Assembly: GCA_010014835.2 (NCBI GenBank)
Contig: JAAAKB020144051.1
Span: 1 to 21,245, forward strand
Direction: 5' to 3'
DNA from: Apostichopus leukothele
Lineage: Eukaryota > Echinodermata > Holothuroidea > Aspidochirotida > Stichopodidae
DNA length: 21,245 nt
Shown: positions 1-12,000 of the stretch, piece after piece
How positions within the stretch are numbered: position 1 is the stretch's first letter
Layout of the letters: each line of letters opens with the position of its first letter
The notes under the pieces: generated by a model
Database searches by the model: none
The model's input: only the letters and a program-made list of their open reading frames with translations
Told to the model about the DNA's origin: nothing
Program-made: the position numbers and the translations under genes

Positions 1-3000
1 GATGAATAAATCTGGGATGATAAAACAGTCCTTTAGTGAATGTTATTACAGACAGATGTACCGTAACAGAGATTTTGAAAATGACCATACAGTAGACGAC
101 TGAGGAAGTCATTGTTATGGTGCTTCTACAATAAAAGTAATATAACTTCTTTATTTACTGTAAAGTTGTACACAGCATTAATGAGAAAAGAATGATTATA
201 ACAGTGTTGTGTTGATATGTAATGACCATCGCTTAAATACAGACACCAAACAACACAGATTGTATGTGGACACAGCATTGCAATATCTACTATTATTTAT
301 AGTCCCAGCTCAAACAGTATAAAAATGTTAATTAACACACTTTCTGAGGACAGCACTGAGATGCATTTACATATAAACAGCATTTGAGTCGTTTAATGAA
401 TGTTATTACAGAAAGATTGTATGTGGACACATCAATACAATATCAGCTATTCTTATTTATAGCCCAGCTCAAATCCGAATATAAACATGTGTTAATTAAC
501 ACACTTTCTGAGGACAGCACTGAGATGCATTTACATATAAACAGCATTTGAGTCCTTTAGTGAATTTTATTACAGATAGATTGTATGTGGACACATCAAT
601 ACAATATCAGCTATTCTTATTTATAGCCCAGCTCAATCCGAATATAAACATGTGTTAATTAACACACTTTCTGAGGGCAGTAGTACTGCAGAGATGCATG
701 TATTTGAGGTCTACAGTCGATATCATTAAAAGGAACATACTGTAACCATGGAGCTATGAACAGCTTCCTGCTGTAAAAGAGATTTTGAAAGAGGATATAA
801 ATATATATTTATATTCCGAAGCAGTTAGTTTGTGTTTTTACAGGTAGATAGTACTATAAAGATTCATGAATACAGTATTATAAGTTTGAATTTGGATACA
901 AGAATGATGAACACATTGTTGTGTATGTCCTACATATTAATTACTACAGGTCCTATTGTACTGTTAATGTTTGGATATTGAGTATGAATGAGACTAGAAT
1001 TAGGAATGCCATAATGTAACGTTGTGTACGTTTAAAGGGAGAGTGTAATGATGAAGAACTGACCATCTTGTGTTTCTTACACAAGTGATAGGACTTAACG
1101 TAATTTAAGCTGTTTCATTTTCCAGTAGCTCTTTGACAAAAGTACAAAATATGAGATGCATATTCATCCAAATACAATGAGACATTTTAACCCAAATAAA
1201 TGGGGAAATAAAATTCCGTTTTTATCAATTTTGTAAGTCATTTATCATTCTGCACATGTACAAACTTAAAGAGCTACAGTAAGCTTTTTCTTAACATTTA
1301 ATTCTCTGATTCACTATGTTGCTTTAAGAAGCAATTAAGAAGTATGCATTTAGCCTAAATCTGGAGGGTAAGAAAGGAAGTTAATTGTGGAAAACAAACA
1401 AAACAGATACTTGATTTAGACTAAATTAATATCTTAAGACTGACAAAAATAGTCACTTTCAAATAGCAATAATTATGGTCGACAATCTGGAAAAAAGTTG
1501 AAAGCTGACAAAGGATGATGGTTGATTCGACAAAAAAGGAGACAATTTCTTCTTCTTAAAAATCAGGCCAACGAGTTAAACTAAAAAAGTGATACCACAA
1601 TTTAAGCCCAATATTCAAGTCTCAATGTTCGATCACTGATTTAAGAAGTTTGGAGCGCTGTCACAATGAGACTTATAATACATTGGATTGTAACAATGAG
1701 GCAAAAGAGTTTACAAGAAATGGTTAAATACCTGGCTGTAAAAGAAGCTTAATTAATTGTCTTTCTCACAAAATTTGTCAGATTTCACAATATTTACTGA
1801 GCTGAACTGAAACTGGACTGAACTGAAACCAAACTGAACTGAAACTGGACTGGAACTAGGCTGAAACTGAAACCAAACTGAACTGAAACTGGATTGAGCT
1901 GATCTGAAACTGGACTGACATTGAACTGAAACCGAACTGAGTTGATCTGAAACTGGACTAAAACTGAACTGAAACCAAACTGAACTGAAACTGGACTGAA
2001 ACTGGATTGAGCTGAACTGAAACTGGACTGGAACTAGGCTGAAACTGAAACCAAACTGGACTGAAACTGGACTGAGCTGAAACTGAACTGGAACTAGGCT
2101 GAAACTGAAACCAAACTGAAACTGGACTGTAACTGAACTAAACTGAACTAAACTGAATTTGAATTGATATTCCCATCGATTCATTAATTAGTACTGTTCA
2201 TTGTCCCAAAATCCACAAAACCGTACGTTTTCAATTTTAAGTAGAATATTTTACCATTTATTTTGCAAAAACCAAAGACCACTCTAATAATCAGCAGTTG
2301 ATGCTACATGACAAGATGAAAGATATTAAATTCAAAATGTGCAGGTACTGAACTTCAATTCCCAGGTCATGAGTTTGAGCTGTGACAAGGTACAATACAG
2401 ATAGAGTACTGTAGCATGCACTTACCTATGAATTGTCAATAATTCAAGGACTTCCAAGAAATTGCATCAAGTTACTCAACAAATGCAGCGCAGTTGTTTT
2501 GTTTTTTTGGTGACTTTTTTGCTTCTTTTTTTGACATATATTATCTCTGCTGTGTCATTACATCCCTGTTAGAATGACATTGACTTCAGATTAACTGTTG
2601 GAAAAAAGCTTTAATTCAATTTAGTAAATGGAATAACTTATTAGATTCCTATCTAAACTGTACTGCAAAAAAGCAAAAAACAAAACAAACATGCGATATT
2701 TACACTAGATTGGTTTTAGTATTTACTGTATGAAGCATGAAGCAACCGCCTGACATTGCCAAAACCAAACAAAAACAAAATTAAATTCATGATGACAAAT
2801 TCCTTCCATTTATTTGTTCTAAACATGCACAGTTTGACTCTTCTAAATATATCTATATTTTATTCATTTATGTTTTATTCTTCTTCATTTATTCTGTTTT
2901 GTATGTATCTGCTTTCTTGTATTATTAATTTGTTTACTCGGGGGGAATCCCCTTTGTAAATTAACGATAAAATAGTTCTTCCATCCTATCCGTCTTTGCA

Positions 3001-6000
3001 CATCACGAACAATACCAGCAATCCAGATGAGAAAACAAACAAAACAATCGGCTAAGCCTTCTACATCTATATTAGGCTGTGGATAAATAGTCCGACATGA
3101 TTAATTTATTAATTGGATCTGGCTAAATGGAGGTTTAATAAAAACAGCCCACACCTCGCAGTGTGTATAGCTGGAACAGAGGGTTTCACACATGACAGGA
3201 TACTACAGGCAACAATGAGCTGCATTGCATTCTCAGCTACAGTATGGTATTGATTTTTTACAGAGCTCCGACACTTGGCATGAAAAAAATAAAGGACCGT
3301 ATTTCAGCCTTCCATTCGGAATCTGAGGGAGTCGGGGCTATAATTACAATTTGTCCTTCACCTATAGACTCTTTGCTCTAAAATAGCACTTAACGAACCA
3401 CAATCATGTTCTCTATAATCAATAAATAAAAATGATTAATGATGATAAATTAAGAAGAATAATATCAGCCTGTAAAGATATGAACATTTTCAGCCCAATA
3501 GTAACCTGCTACATTTCATTAGTTAGGTGAGAAGGTCTCTTTTGAATTTCCTTTTAACCATGGTGATAATTAACCTAATTAATTAATTAATTAATAGGTT
3601 TCCTTTATTTTGGGACTTTCCTTTCATTAAACAATTTCAAAGAAACATATTTCAGAATGTGAATTATGTTTAGATTTATATGAGTAACATGACAGAAGCA
3701 TAAAAGGTTTGCTAAAATTTCACAATAAACTTGGAGAACCGATTAGATGACACAAACAGCGATTGCATCAAGGTAGAAAATATACCTCACGTTATTGGTA
3801 ACATTTGCCGATGAGCTCTATTTTAGCTGCATGCATCTCAAAATTGTGTGTTAATTTTCACATAATTAATTGGCTAATAAATGACACCACTTGAGATTGT
3901 AAATTTACATGGTGATATTTGAATATTATATTATTCTCAATCTCTATGTTTTGATTTCATAAATGGCTATTCTTCTGGAACAGCAAAATCCCATAAAGGT
4001 TACATGGTAATGACATTTCTAGATGCGTGTGTGTGGGCATGTCTAGGCCTCACAACTGGTGACATGAAACAAAAGAAGTTGCTGTCACCAGTTTTTGAAC
4101 AATAGACATTGTTTGTCCAGACAAAGGGATAGAATAAAGGGAAATGTCATCGGTTGTAGCTAATATAATAGAAATCAAGATTGCGTGTGCGTGTTTGTGT
4201 GTGTGTTACCTTGTTTTTGCTTTTCTTCTGTGACTCAGAATATATATGCAACTGCACTCCTCAAGTACAGTACAGTACGGTTTATTGTAGGACACCATAA
4301 ACATGTAAATTGGCTTACTAAGCATACTGCAATACTGAAGGTTCAAGTTCATCCCTATGTGATGAACATACAGTAGAACCAAAAATTACTTCACTCAAAA
4401 CAGTGTTTGAACTTGAAATTTTATTACAGTGGCACAATTAACGATGTCCACTCAAGTTGCTATGGAAACACTCTGAGAACTGATACGACGACGACGTAAA
4501 AGCATGAATTACTCAGAGGACGGTATCCAAATTATCATCTGAACATCAAGTACTGCGTATACACAGTGACGTCTGACAGCTCTCTTTCAGACTATTGGAG
4601 TACACTGTTGCTAAGGAACCTAAACTGGAAAGTTTACACAGTTTACAGCACTGTAGCTATCTACGAGCCTGACGTCATAAAGGAGTCCAGCTCTCTCCCT
4701 CTCCGACTCAAGTCCTTTGAGCATCTTTCTGATAATGATCATAGCTGCACACATGTACATATATCATGACAATGTGTGATTCAAAAACTAACTGACATAC
4801 CTAACAGATCATGACAATGTCTGCTTAACAAACCTAAGAGATAACTGGTATAGTAAATCTCCTTGAAATACACTGACAAGCTAAGAGTAACTAAATTTCT
4901 GTGCACACCTAAAAGTTCTAAGCTGATGGCATTTTATTGATTCATGTTTTAATGAAATTATGTTGTTTTTTTTTCTAATTGTTATTTTAATAATGCTAAA
5001 ATCTAATTATATAATGTTGTTCAGATTAGCTTATCAAGAGTCATTTCAAAGTAGGAAGAAAGACAGAAAGAATTACGGAAAATTTTGAAATTTTCCAATT
5101 TGTGGTGTCATTTGTCCTTGTTTATGAGTAATATGAAAAAATGTCAATTCTGAGAATATTCAGTAATTCTGGATGATTAATTATAAAATGGGAAATATTG
5201 CTCATGTAGTTACCTACACTTGGGGTATAGTGTCTCTTGTTATTGATTGCAATCTTGTTTAAAGTAACAGTCGATCCGTCAGCTTGGTGCAATTGTCGAC
5301 CAATTGTACAGAGCTGCGTTACGTCAATCATATTCTCAAGTCTGTTTTATCCCACATAATTCAAACCCCTTCCCCTACACCTCCCCCTCCCCCTCCTGTT
5401 GGACTTTTCAACTCCACCCCACCTGACTACAGTACTGTAGATATCCCTCTTTAAGTTGACACTGCTGACTTGCAAGGTAAATTATGAATAAATTATGACA
5501 CAGTTTTACATTTGAAAGAAAAGAGTCACATTTATGTACAGTATGTACAGTTATGTACAGTACATACCTTTACTATTGTATGTACTGTAAAGTTATGTAC
5601 AGTACATATACCTTTACCATCAATCAAGGCAAAAGAAGAGGATTAGGATTTTTAACAAAAAAATAAATAAATAAATTAACAAACAGGATTTCTCCAGAGA
5701 AACCGATTTGCAAGATCTTTATCACAATTTAGCAATCTTGAGCAAACTTGTGTTTGTCTGTTGAGTGATATGCCTAATCTTGATATAGTGTTTAGATGAA
5801 AGTGAGATGGTGAAATGAACTCTGGAGCCTTGATCGATCAATCGATCCATCAGGAACTAATAGAATGATCTGATTCAAATCAAGTACAAAATTCACAAAT
5901 GTATACATGGGATCAAGCCTGCATCAACAATGGCGGTACAGTGATTAAATTGTCACATTGATATGAGACTGAATATAGTTTGTAACTTTGTATTACCATG

Positions 6001-9000
6001 AAGTTCTCTTCTAACTCCATGGTACTACGATACTAGTAATAGTGTAGATTCTAGTGTGATATAGTGGTTATATATGACAATGTCATACATGTGACCACAG
6101 CTTTTAACAATACAACTGAATGTACAGTGATATATAGTGTAGTACTGTACAGGTCTGTGTGACAACAAATGTTATACGATTGTAAATTGCATCAATAGAA
6201 CTTAGTTCTTGTGTTGTGCCTACTGTAGAAAGTAATGCAATGAATGCCATGTGCATCAATACCACTTGGTTCTTGTGTTGTGCCTACTGTAGCAAGTAAT
6301 GCAATGAATGCCATGTGCATCAATACAACTAAGTTCTTGTGTAGTGTCTACTGTAAAATTTGTTGCAATGAATGCCATGTGATAAAAGCCTCCATCAATA
6401 CAGTTTAGATATAGTTCATAGCGCTAAAATGTGACTATGATTACCATCAAGTCTTGCATCAATGCAACTTAATATTACATTGTTTAGTGATCAACTTGTA
6501 ACTATATACATACTGTACTGGTTAGCTAGAGTGTAATTTCCTTATTTGACAATGATTTTCCACATGAAGATAGGGATGCATCAATGCAACTGAGTTATAT
6601 TGTATAAGTCTGTCAACAGCAGTACAGTACCTATATACCTGTATGTGAATATGACAGCCATGTAATTGAATCTTGCATCAGTTCATCCCTACAGTATATG
6701 TGTGCTTGTTTGAAGCAGGATGAGGAGCCTAGAGGGAAGAACATTACTTATTACATTTTCAAGTATTCATGAATGCCGACGATAACAACGTACAATAACA
6801 ATATGATCACTTTTGTGCTTACAAAAAATTGTTGTGTTCTCTTCAGCTGTCCTGTAAATTACATGATATCAAAGTTTGCGAAACATTTTTACTAAATACA
6901 ATAGCAGATCAAGTTTATTGCATCGTTTAATAACAAACTCAAGCATTACCGGCACAAAAGACAGAACACCAGCACTGGTGGTCACTGAGAGAAAATAATA
7001 TACTGTACACTCACCACATAGTGATATGATACTTCCGCTGTCTTCGTGAACAAACTTCCTCGTCACAGCCTCTTCCATAATCTGTTTGACCTATAAATTA
7101 AATGACATGTAAATGATAAATTCACAAACAGAATGTCAACAGGCTTTGGCCATTCCTCATCACATCTTCTTTGAGACCGTGCAATGCATTATAACATCGA
7201 ACGGAAGATTTTCAAGTTTTGACCCGTTGTTGATACTTGAATGAGATTTTTCACAATTTACAGAACTTTCGAATAATCGTGTTTACAAGGATGTCAGACT
7301 CTGACCTTTGTTGAACTTAGACCTTCACAGAACATACTGTTTCTTGTATTAACCAAAAGTTAAAACAAAAATTAAAAAGTTCAGCAAAGCTTAAATTTTG
7401 GAGTTAATGTTTACACATGAGGTCTACAGACTTTGACCTCTTTTGACCGCAAATGATGATATTTAAACATCTCTGAAAAGAACAGATCAGGGGTTCTTGA
7501 ACTCACTAAACCTGATCCACATCCTACACACAAAGTTCATACAAACTTTACTTGTCATGTGATTGATGCTCTTACAACGGTTTCAAACCTTGATGCCATA
7601 TGACCTCAAATGACCTCTGTCCTCAGCATTAGACACTTTATGGTGCCCTTTAACACTTTAAAGGTGGAACTACACATGCACCACAAGTATGCATAGAAGT
7701 TTATCCAAGTTTTACTTTGGAAATTGTGTTTACAAGGTTTTCAGACTTTGATGTCTGTTGTACTAAATGACTTTTGACCTCTATGAAAATAATACAAAAA
7801 AAGATCGTTTTGGTCCACGGAGGTTGACAGCATCATGAGTCTGTAAAGCTGTACTTTCAGAATTTAAGAAACACAAGTATCAAGAAGTCAACAGTCAACA
7901 AAACTCACACAACTTTCCTGTTTGACAAAGTTATTCTAATTTCTAAAGCACCTTTTTGAACAAACAAACAACACTGCTAGAGCAAATTTTATGGCTGTCA
8001 TGGCCATATGGGCTCAATGTTTACTGGTGACCAGAAGTTGGTCTCATCATAACATACTAATTGTTTCAGTATGATATACTCAAACTACTGTATAAATATA
8101 AATATTTGTACAGTTTGTGGACCGGATGAATTATTCCCCGATAGGCGATGACATAAAACGCCACAACCTATTGGAACTGTACATGTTTATAGCACCGCAA
8201 CTGTTTGTTTTACAAGATCTGTTTTATTTTGTGAATGAACCAATTTTTGCTGAACTTTTAAGGATATCATGCAAGATTTATCTTATGATCTCCTCATTCC
8301 CTAGTTGGATTATTACACAACTATTGTATAATCTAAGGCTAACCTACAGTACTTAGCAAACAGCTGCTCACACAAATGTTGTTGATGGTACCCTTATATA
8401 CTGAAATATATATTTCAGCAACTTCAAACATACTTTCTAAGAAAGAATAAATTTTAGATATATTTGTATTTTTGTGACCTATTACCAGCATTTCTCATGT
8501 CTCTGACTGTTTCACATGACTGCAGTACTTGCTTTGTCATCTTTTATGACAGTCACAAGACAGAACTTTTTCAGTTGAAATGAAAAAAAGCGAGAGATAC
8601 CTAGATAAAGAACGATCTAAATATATAATGTACTGTTGTTGGCAGAATAAGTATGATCCATTTATCTCCTATATGTTGCAATGATTTCAAGACTGTTACT
8701 AACTACTGCACGATGACAGAAAGATGGAAAATTCTTGACCAAAATTATACTCCTTATATGTGGAATGTGGAATGGTGGGGTAGGGGGGCCTTCGCATGTC
8801 CCCTAACTGCTGTGTGTGCTGAGGGTCTATGTACCTAGCTGCCCTGACATATATAATACTGTAGCTGCTATATATACATGTGTCTTTTCATTTTATTCCA
8901 AACCTGGTCAAACTAAAACGGGAAAAAAAAAAATCAATATTTTGGAAAATTTCATTTAATTATAAATACAGATGGGTAGTAAATAAAATTCAGCAGGTGT

Positions 9001-12000
9001 GATATTTGACCCAATGCTCACACAGTAACTGTCAGTTTTCTGTAACAGATTCCAAAATTATTATTCTAGAAAGAAAATGATTAAAACCCATGGGATTGCA
9101 TCATTGCAATGTTTTTATCATGGAAATATTTTACTGATACTACTTCCATGGTTTTGATGATAAAATAAAAACTAGTAACTGAATGCTGCAACCATAGAGC
9201 TAATTTTAGAGATGACATTACATGTACATTTTGTCGGAACATCATTAATTGAAATGTAACAGAAGTACAGCAGTGGTTACGGTGGTATAACAATTAATTT
9301 AGATGAGGTAGAGGAAAAGGTTTATTTTGAATATAACATGTCAACAATAACAACTTGAAATTGTCCATATTATGTGAGGACTATTAATTTACTGCCAACG
9401 GGTGCAAACTCAACTTTCCAATTTACCTGCGGGAGGGGGGGGGGGTTAATCTCTCCCATCTCCAACCCCTTTCCCTTTTGTTACTGAAAGACAAAGACGT
9501 ATTTGTACTGGTCTACATCAAGAACACTTTGTCAAAGGTCATTGAAAAATCATATATTTATCATTGTAAATTATCTGTTAGCAAATGCTAAGGAAAGTTT
9601 AAAAAATTTAAACAAGAAAAAAGTACTTAAGCCTCCTCTTACTGTACCGTAGCTGTCAAGGCTACATGTAAACTCTATCCTTTCAAGAAGCACTTAAAAC
9701 TTACCCTACAATTGACGAAAATAGGCTTCTAATGTAAACAGCTACTTGCACTAGCACTCTGTACACTATATATATATCTGATTATGTTTCACATTAACAT
9801 AATTCCAGCCTATGCCATGTATGTACTACAGGTACTTGCAGGCAATGTAAACACAGCTGTTGTCTGAAAACATATATTTCATATTTTAATAACAGTTTAA
9901 AAAATACTCTACAAATCTAATTTTCATATTTTTAGTCTATGTAAACCTATTTACTTCAAGTGGAAATAATAAAGCATAATTTTTGAAAAATTGATATCAT
10001 ATGTTTTAAATGAACAACATTGAGATTATGTATTTATACTTCATAGGAAGTGACCCGGTCAGTGAGATAACTTCACAGGTTCCAAGTGACCTGTCACTGA
10101 GATACTTCACAGGAAGTGACCGGTCACTGAAGTGCAAAAGCTACCTGATATATTAGCTGCAAATCTTAGCAGGCTGAACAAATGCCTACTTGTTTTCAAA
10201 GTAATGTACATTCGTAGAGGATCTGGCCATCAAAATTATTCCTGGCCAGTTATTGCGAAAGAGAATTAAAGTACTCTAGTAAATATTGTGTTTTCTAGAC
10301 TTTTTATTCCTTTGATTTCTGTCTTTTAATTTTTTTTTAGGTTTTGTAAAACGCCTAGAGGCCTTTTGGTATTTGGCGCTATATTAAGAACTTATTTATT
10401 ATTTATTATTATTATTATATTTACGAGTGCGTAACTACTTTAAGAGTGGCATAAAAAGTACTGGTTGAAATGTGAGCATGGGTGACCATGATTTGACCTT
10501 TTAGCTTATTTGGGGTCAATACTGATGACCTAAATAAGTTTACAGCACAGAAACAAATTAATATGTACTGAAAAGTACATACTGACATTAAATTGAAAAG
10601 TACTGTTAACATTTTTGGATGCACATGGTCAAAGTGCAGTTGATACAAACTAAAATAAATCAAATCAATTTCATTTATCTCCCTGTAAAATTACCCTGTA
10701 AAAAAAACCCTGACCATTCAATAAGGTCGGACCTGAAATGTTGCATATCTTGATTATAAATCGAGGTAATAGTACCCAAGTGGATTAAAAGTATGTATGC
10801 ACAGTATGTTCAACTGACATACAGTAGGACTACACACTGTATATGGTTCCAGGGGTGAAAAACAAGTTTCCAGGGCCATGGACCACTTGTTGCAGAAAGA
10901 GGCACTTGGAGTTCACAGGGTCTTGGGTGAAACTTGCAGTCACTTCAGTATAACCTTCTGAAGAGGGATTCTAAGTACTGTCATCTTTAATCATGTTAAT
11001 ATACAGAACTATAGATCATGCACAGTTGCCCATATTGGGACCAAGAGTGGTCGGTTGGCTGGACACAAAAAAGTTTAAGCATTTAAAAAACACAGCTGCT
11101 GGCATATATCTTCAGTTATCTAAGGTATGGGATATGTTTGGTTAATGCCCATGCTTTTTTTCTTCTCTGTCTACTTTTTTTTTTGCTTGTTTATTTGTTT
11201 TTGTTGTTTTTTGTTTTGTTTTGTTTTTCTTTTTTTTGGTAGGTAGGTAGGTATAGGTAGGTAGGTAGGCCTATTTGAAAGTAATGTTGTTCTTGTGAGT
11301 CGTGTATTCAGAATGTATGTCTGCATTACAGGAATTGGACTAAATTGGTCCACAACATGTGGGGTCGTGGTTCAGTCTAACTTCAGAAATGGTAAATTAG
11401 GAGTAATTGCTGAATACCCCCGCAACTCACACACACAGGGCTTTTTGAGAATGACAACACATTGTTTACTATAGGACATTTGGTCATAATCTGTGAGATC
11501 TAACAGTTGCCGGGTATCCTGCAATTAAGCAGTAAAGGTAAAAAAATCAAGCCGTTGGCAAATACGGTAGATAGGCTAGGTGAGTTTTACTGACGTTAGC
11601 CTAAGCCTATAACTGAGGTCCATTGTGCACTCTCTAGGCCTACTCCGTATGTAGTCCAATGATTTGCGGATTATAACCTGATTTCTTTGGGGAGGGGTTT
11701 CCAAGTCGACACATATGCTAGGCCTAGGCTAACGTTGTTAAAGCTCTTGGGTCAAATCCATTGCAAGGGATCTATCATTTCACGGAATAAGCCTATCACT
11801 TTTCAGTATCACTTTTACACATCAAGAACATGATAATTCATAGTCCTAATAATGAACTCGACGGGCATCTTACCTCTTTCTTGACTCCTCGAAGGAGCCT
11901 GTCCTTTGTTTCCTCATCTGAAAAAGAATGAAAAGAAAGCATTTGTCATTTGCCATAATTTGACAAATTACAATTCATTCTGTTTGAAAATAACGAAATT

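Larger units (their letters stand above)
1..7014 (-). other. Intron 3 of the SGSM-like gene (at least 7 kb, open on the left)
   Basis: No coding exon was recognised on either strand. The short open frames here have no recognisable family and no supporting splice context. The stretch holds the repeats listed separately (255-700, 1797-2164, 5520-5620, 6189-6381), an AT-rich segment with TAATTA motifs (3090-3920), short poly-T and poly-A runs and frequent TACTGTA/TACAGTA motifs. From the start of the window to about 255 there is a broken first copy of the 163-bp repeat (29-58). Confidence 0.6.
7091..11873 (-). other. Intron 2 of the SGSM-like gene (4783 bp)
   Basis: No exon was recognised. It contains the TGACCT-type array (7200-7830), a G-run at about 9425-9446, the 33-bp repeat (10039-10131), the LINE/SINE-type tail (10341-10420), poly-T plus a GGTA microsatellite (11175-11272), and otherwise AT-rich sequence. 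The open frames at 8117-8356, 8653-8838 and 10421-10663 look like chance frames. Confidence 0.6.

Noticed and set aside
1753-2184. 143-codon reverse-strand open frame rich in Gln, Phe, Ser and Val
   Set aside because: It is the translation of the CTGAA minisatellite; composition and repetition come entirely from the short DNA units.
5122-5331. Reverse-strand 69-codon frame as the next SGSM exon
   Set aside because: Its residues do not resemble the expected continuation (AVEAC then RRAAGFLRS-like) and its splice context does not match a phase-1 acceptor.
8117-8356. 79-codon plus-strand frame with hydrophobic stretches
   Set aside because: It lies in an AT-rich intron of the opposite-strand gene and has no recognisable family; hydrophobic text is expected from AT-rich DNA.
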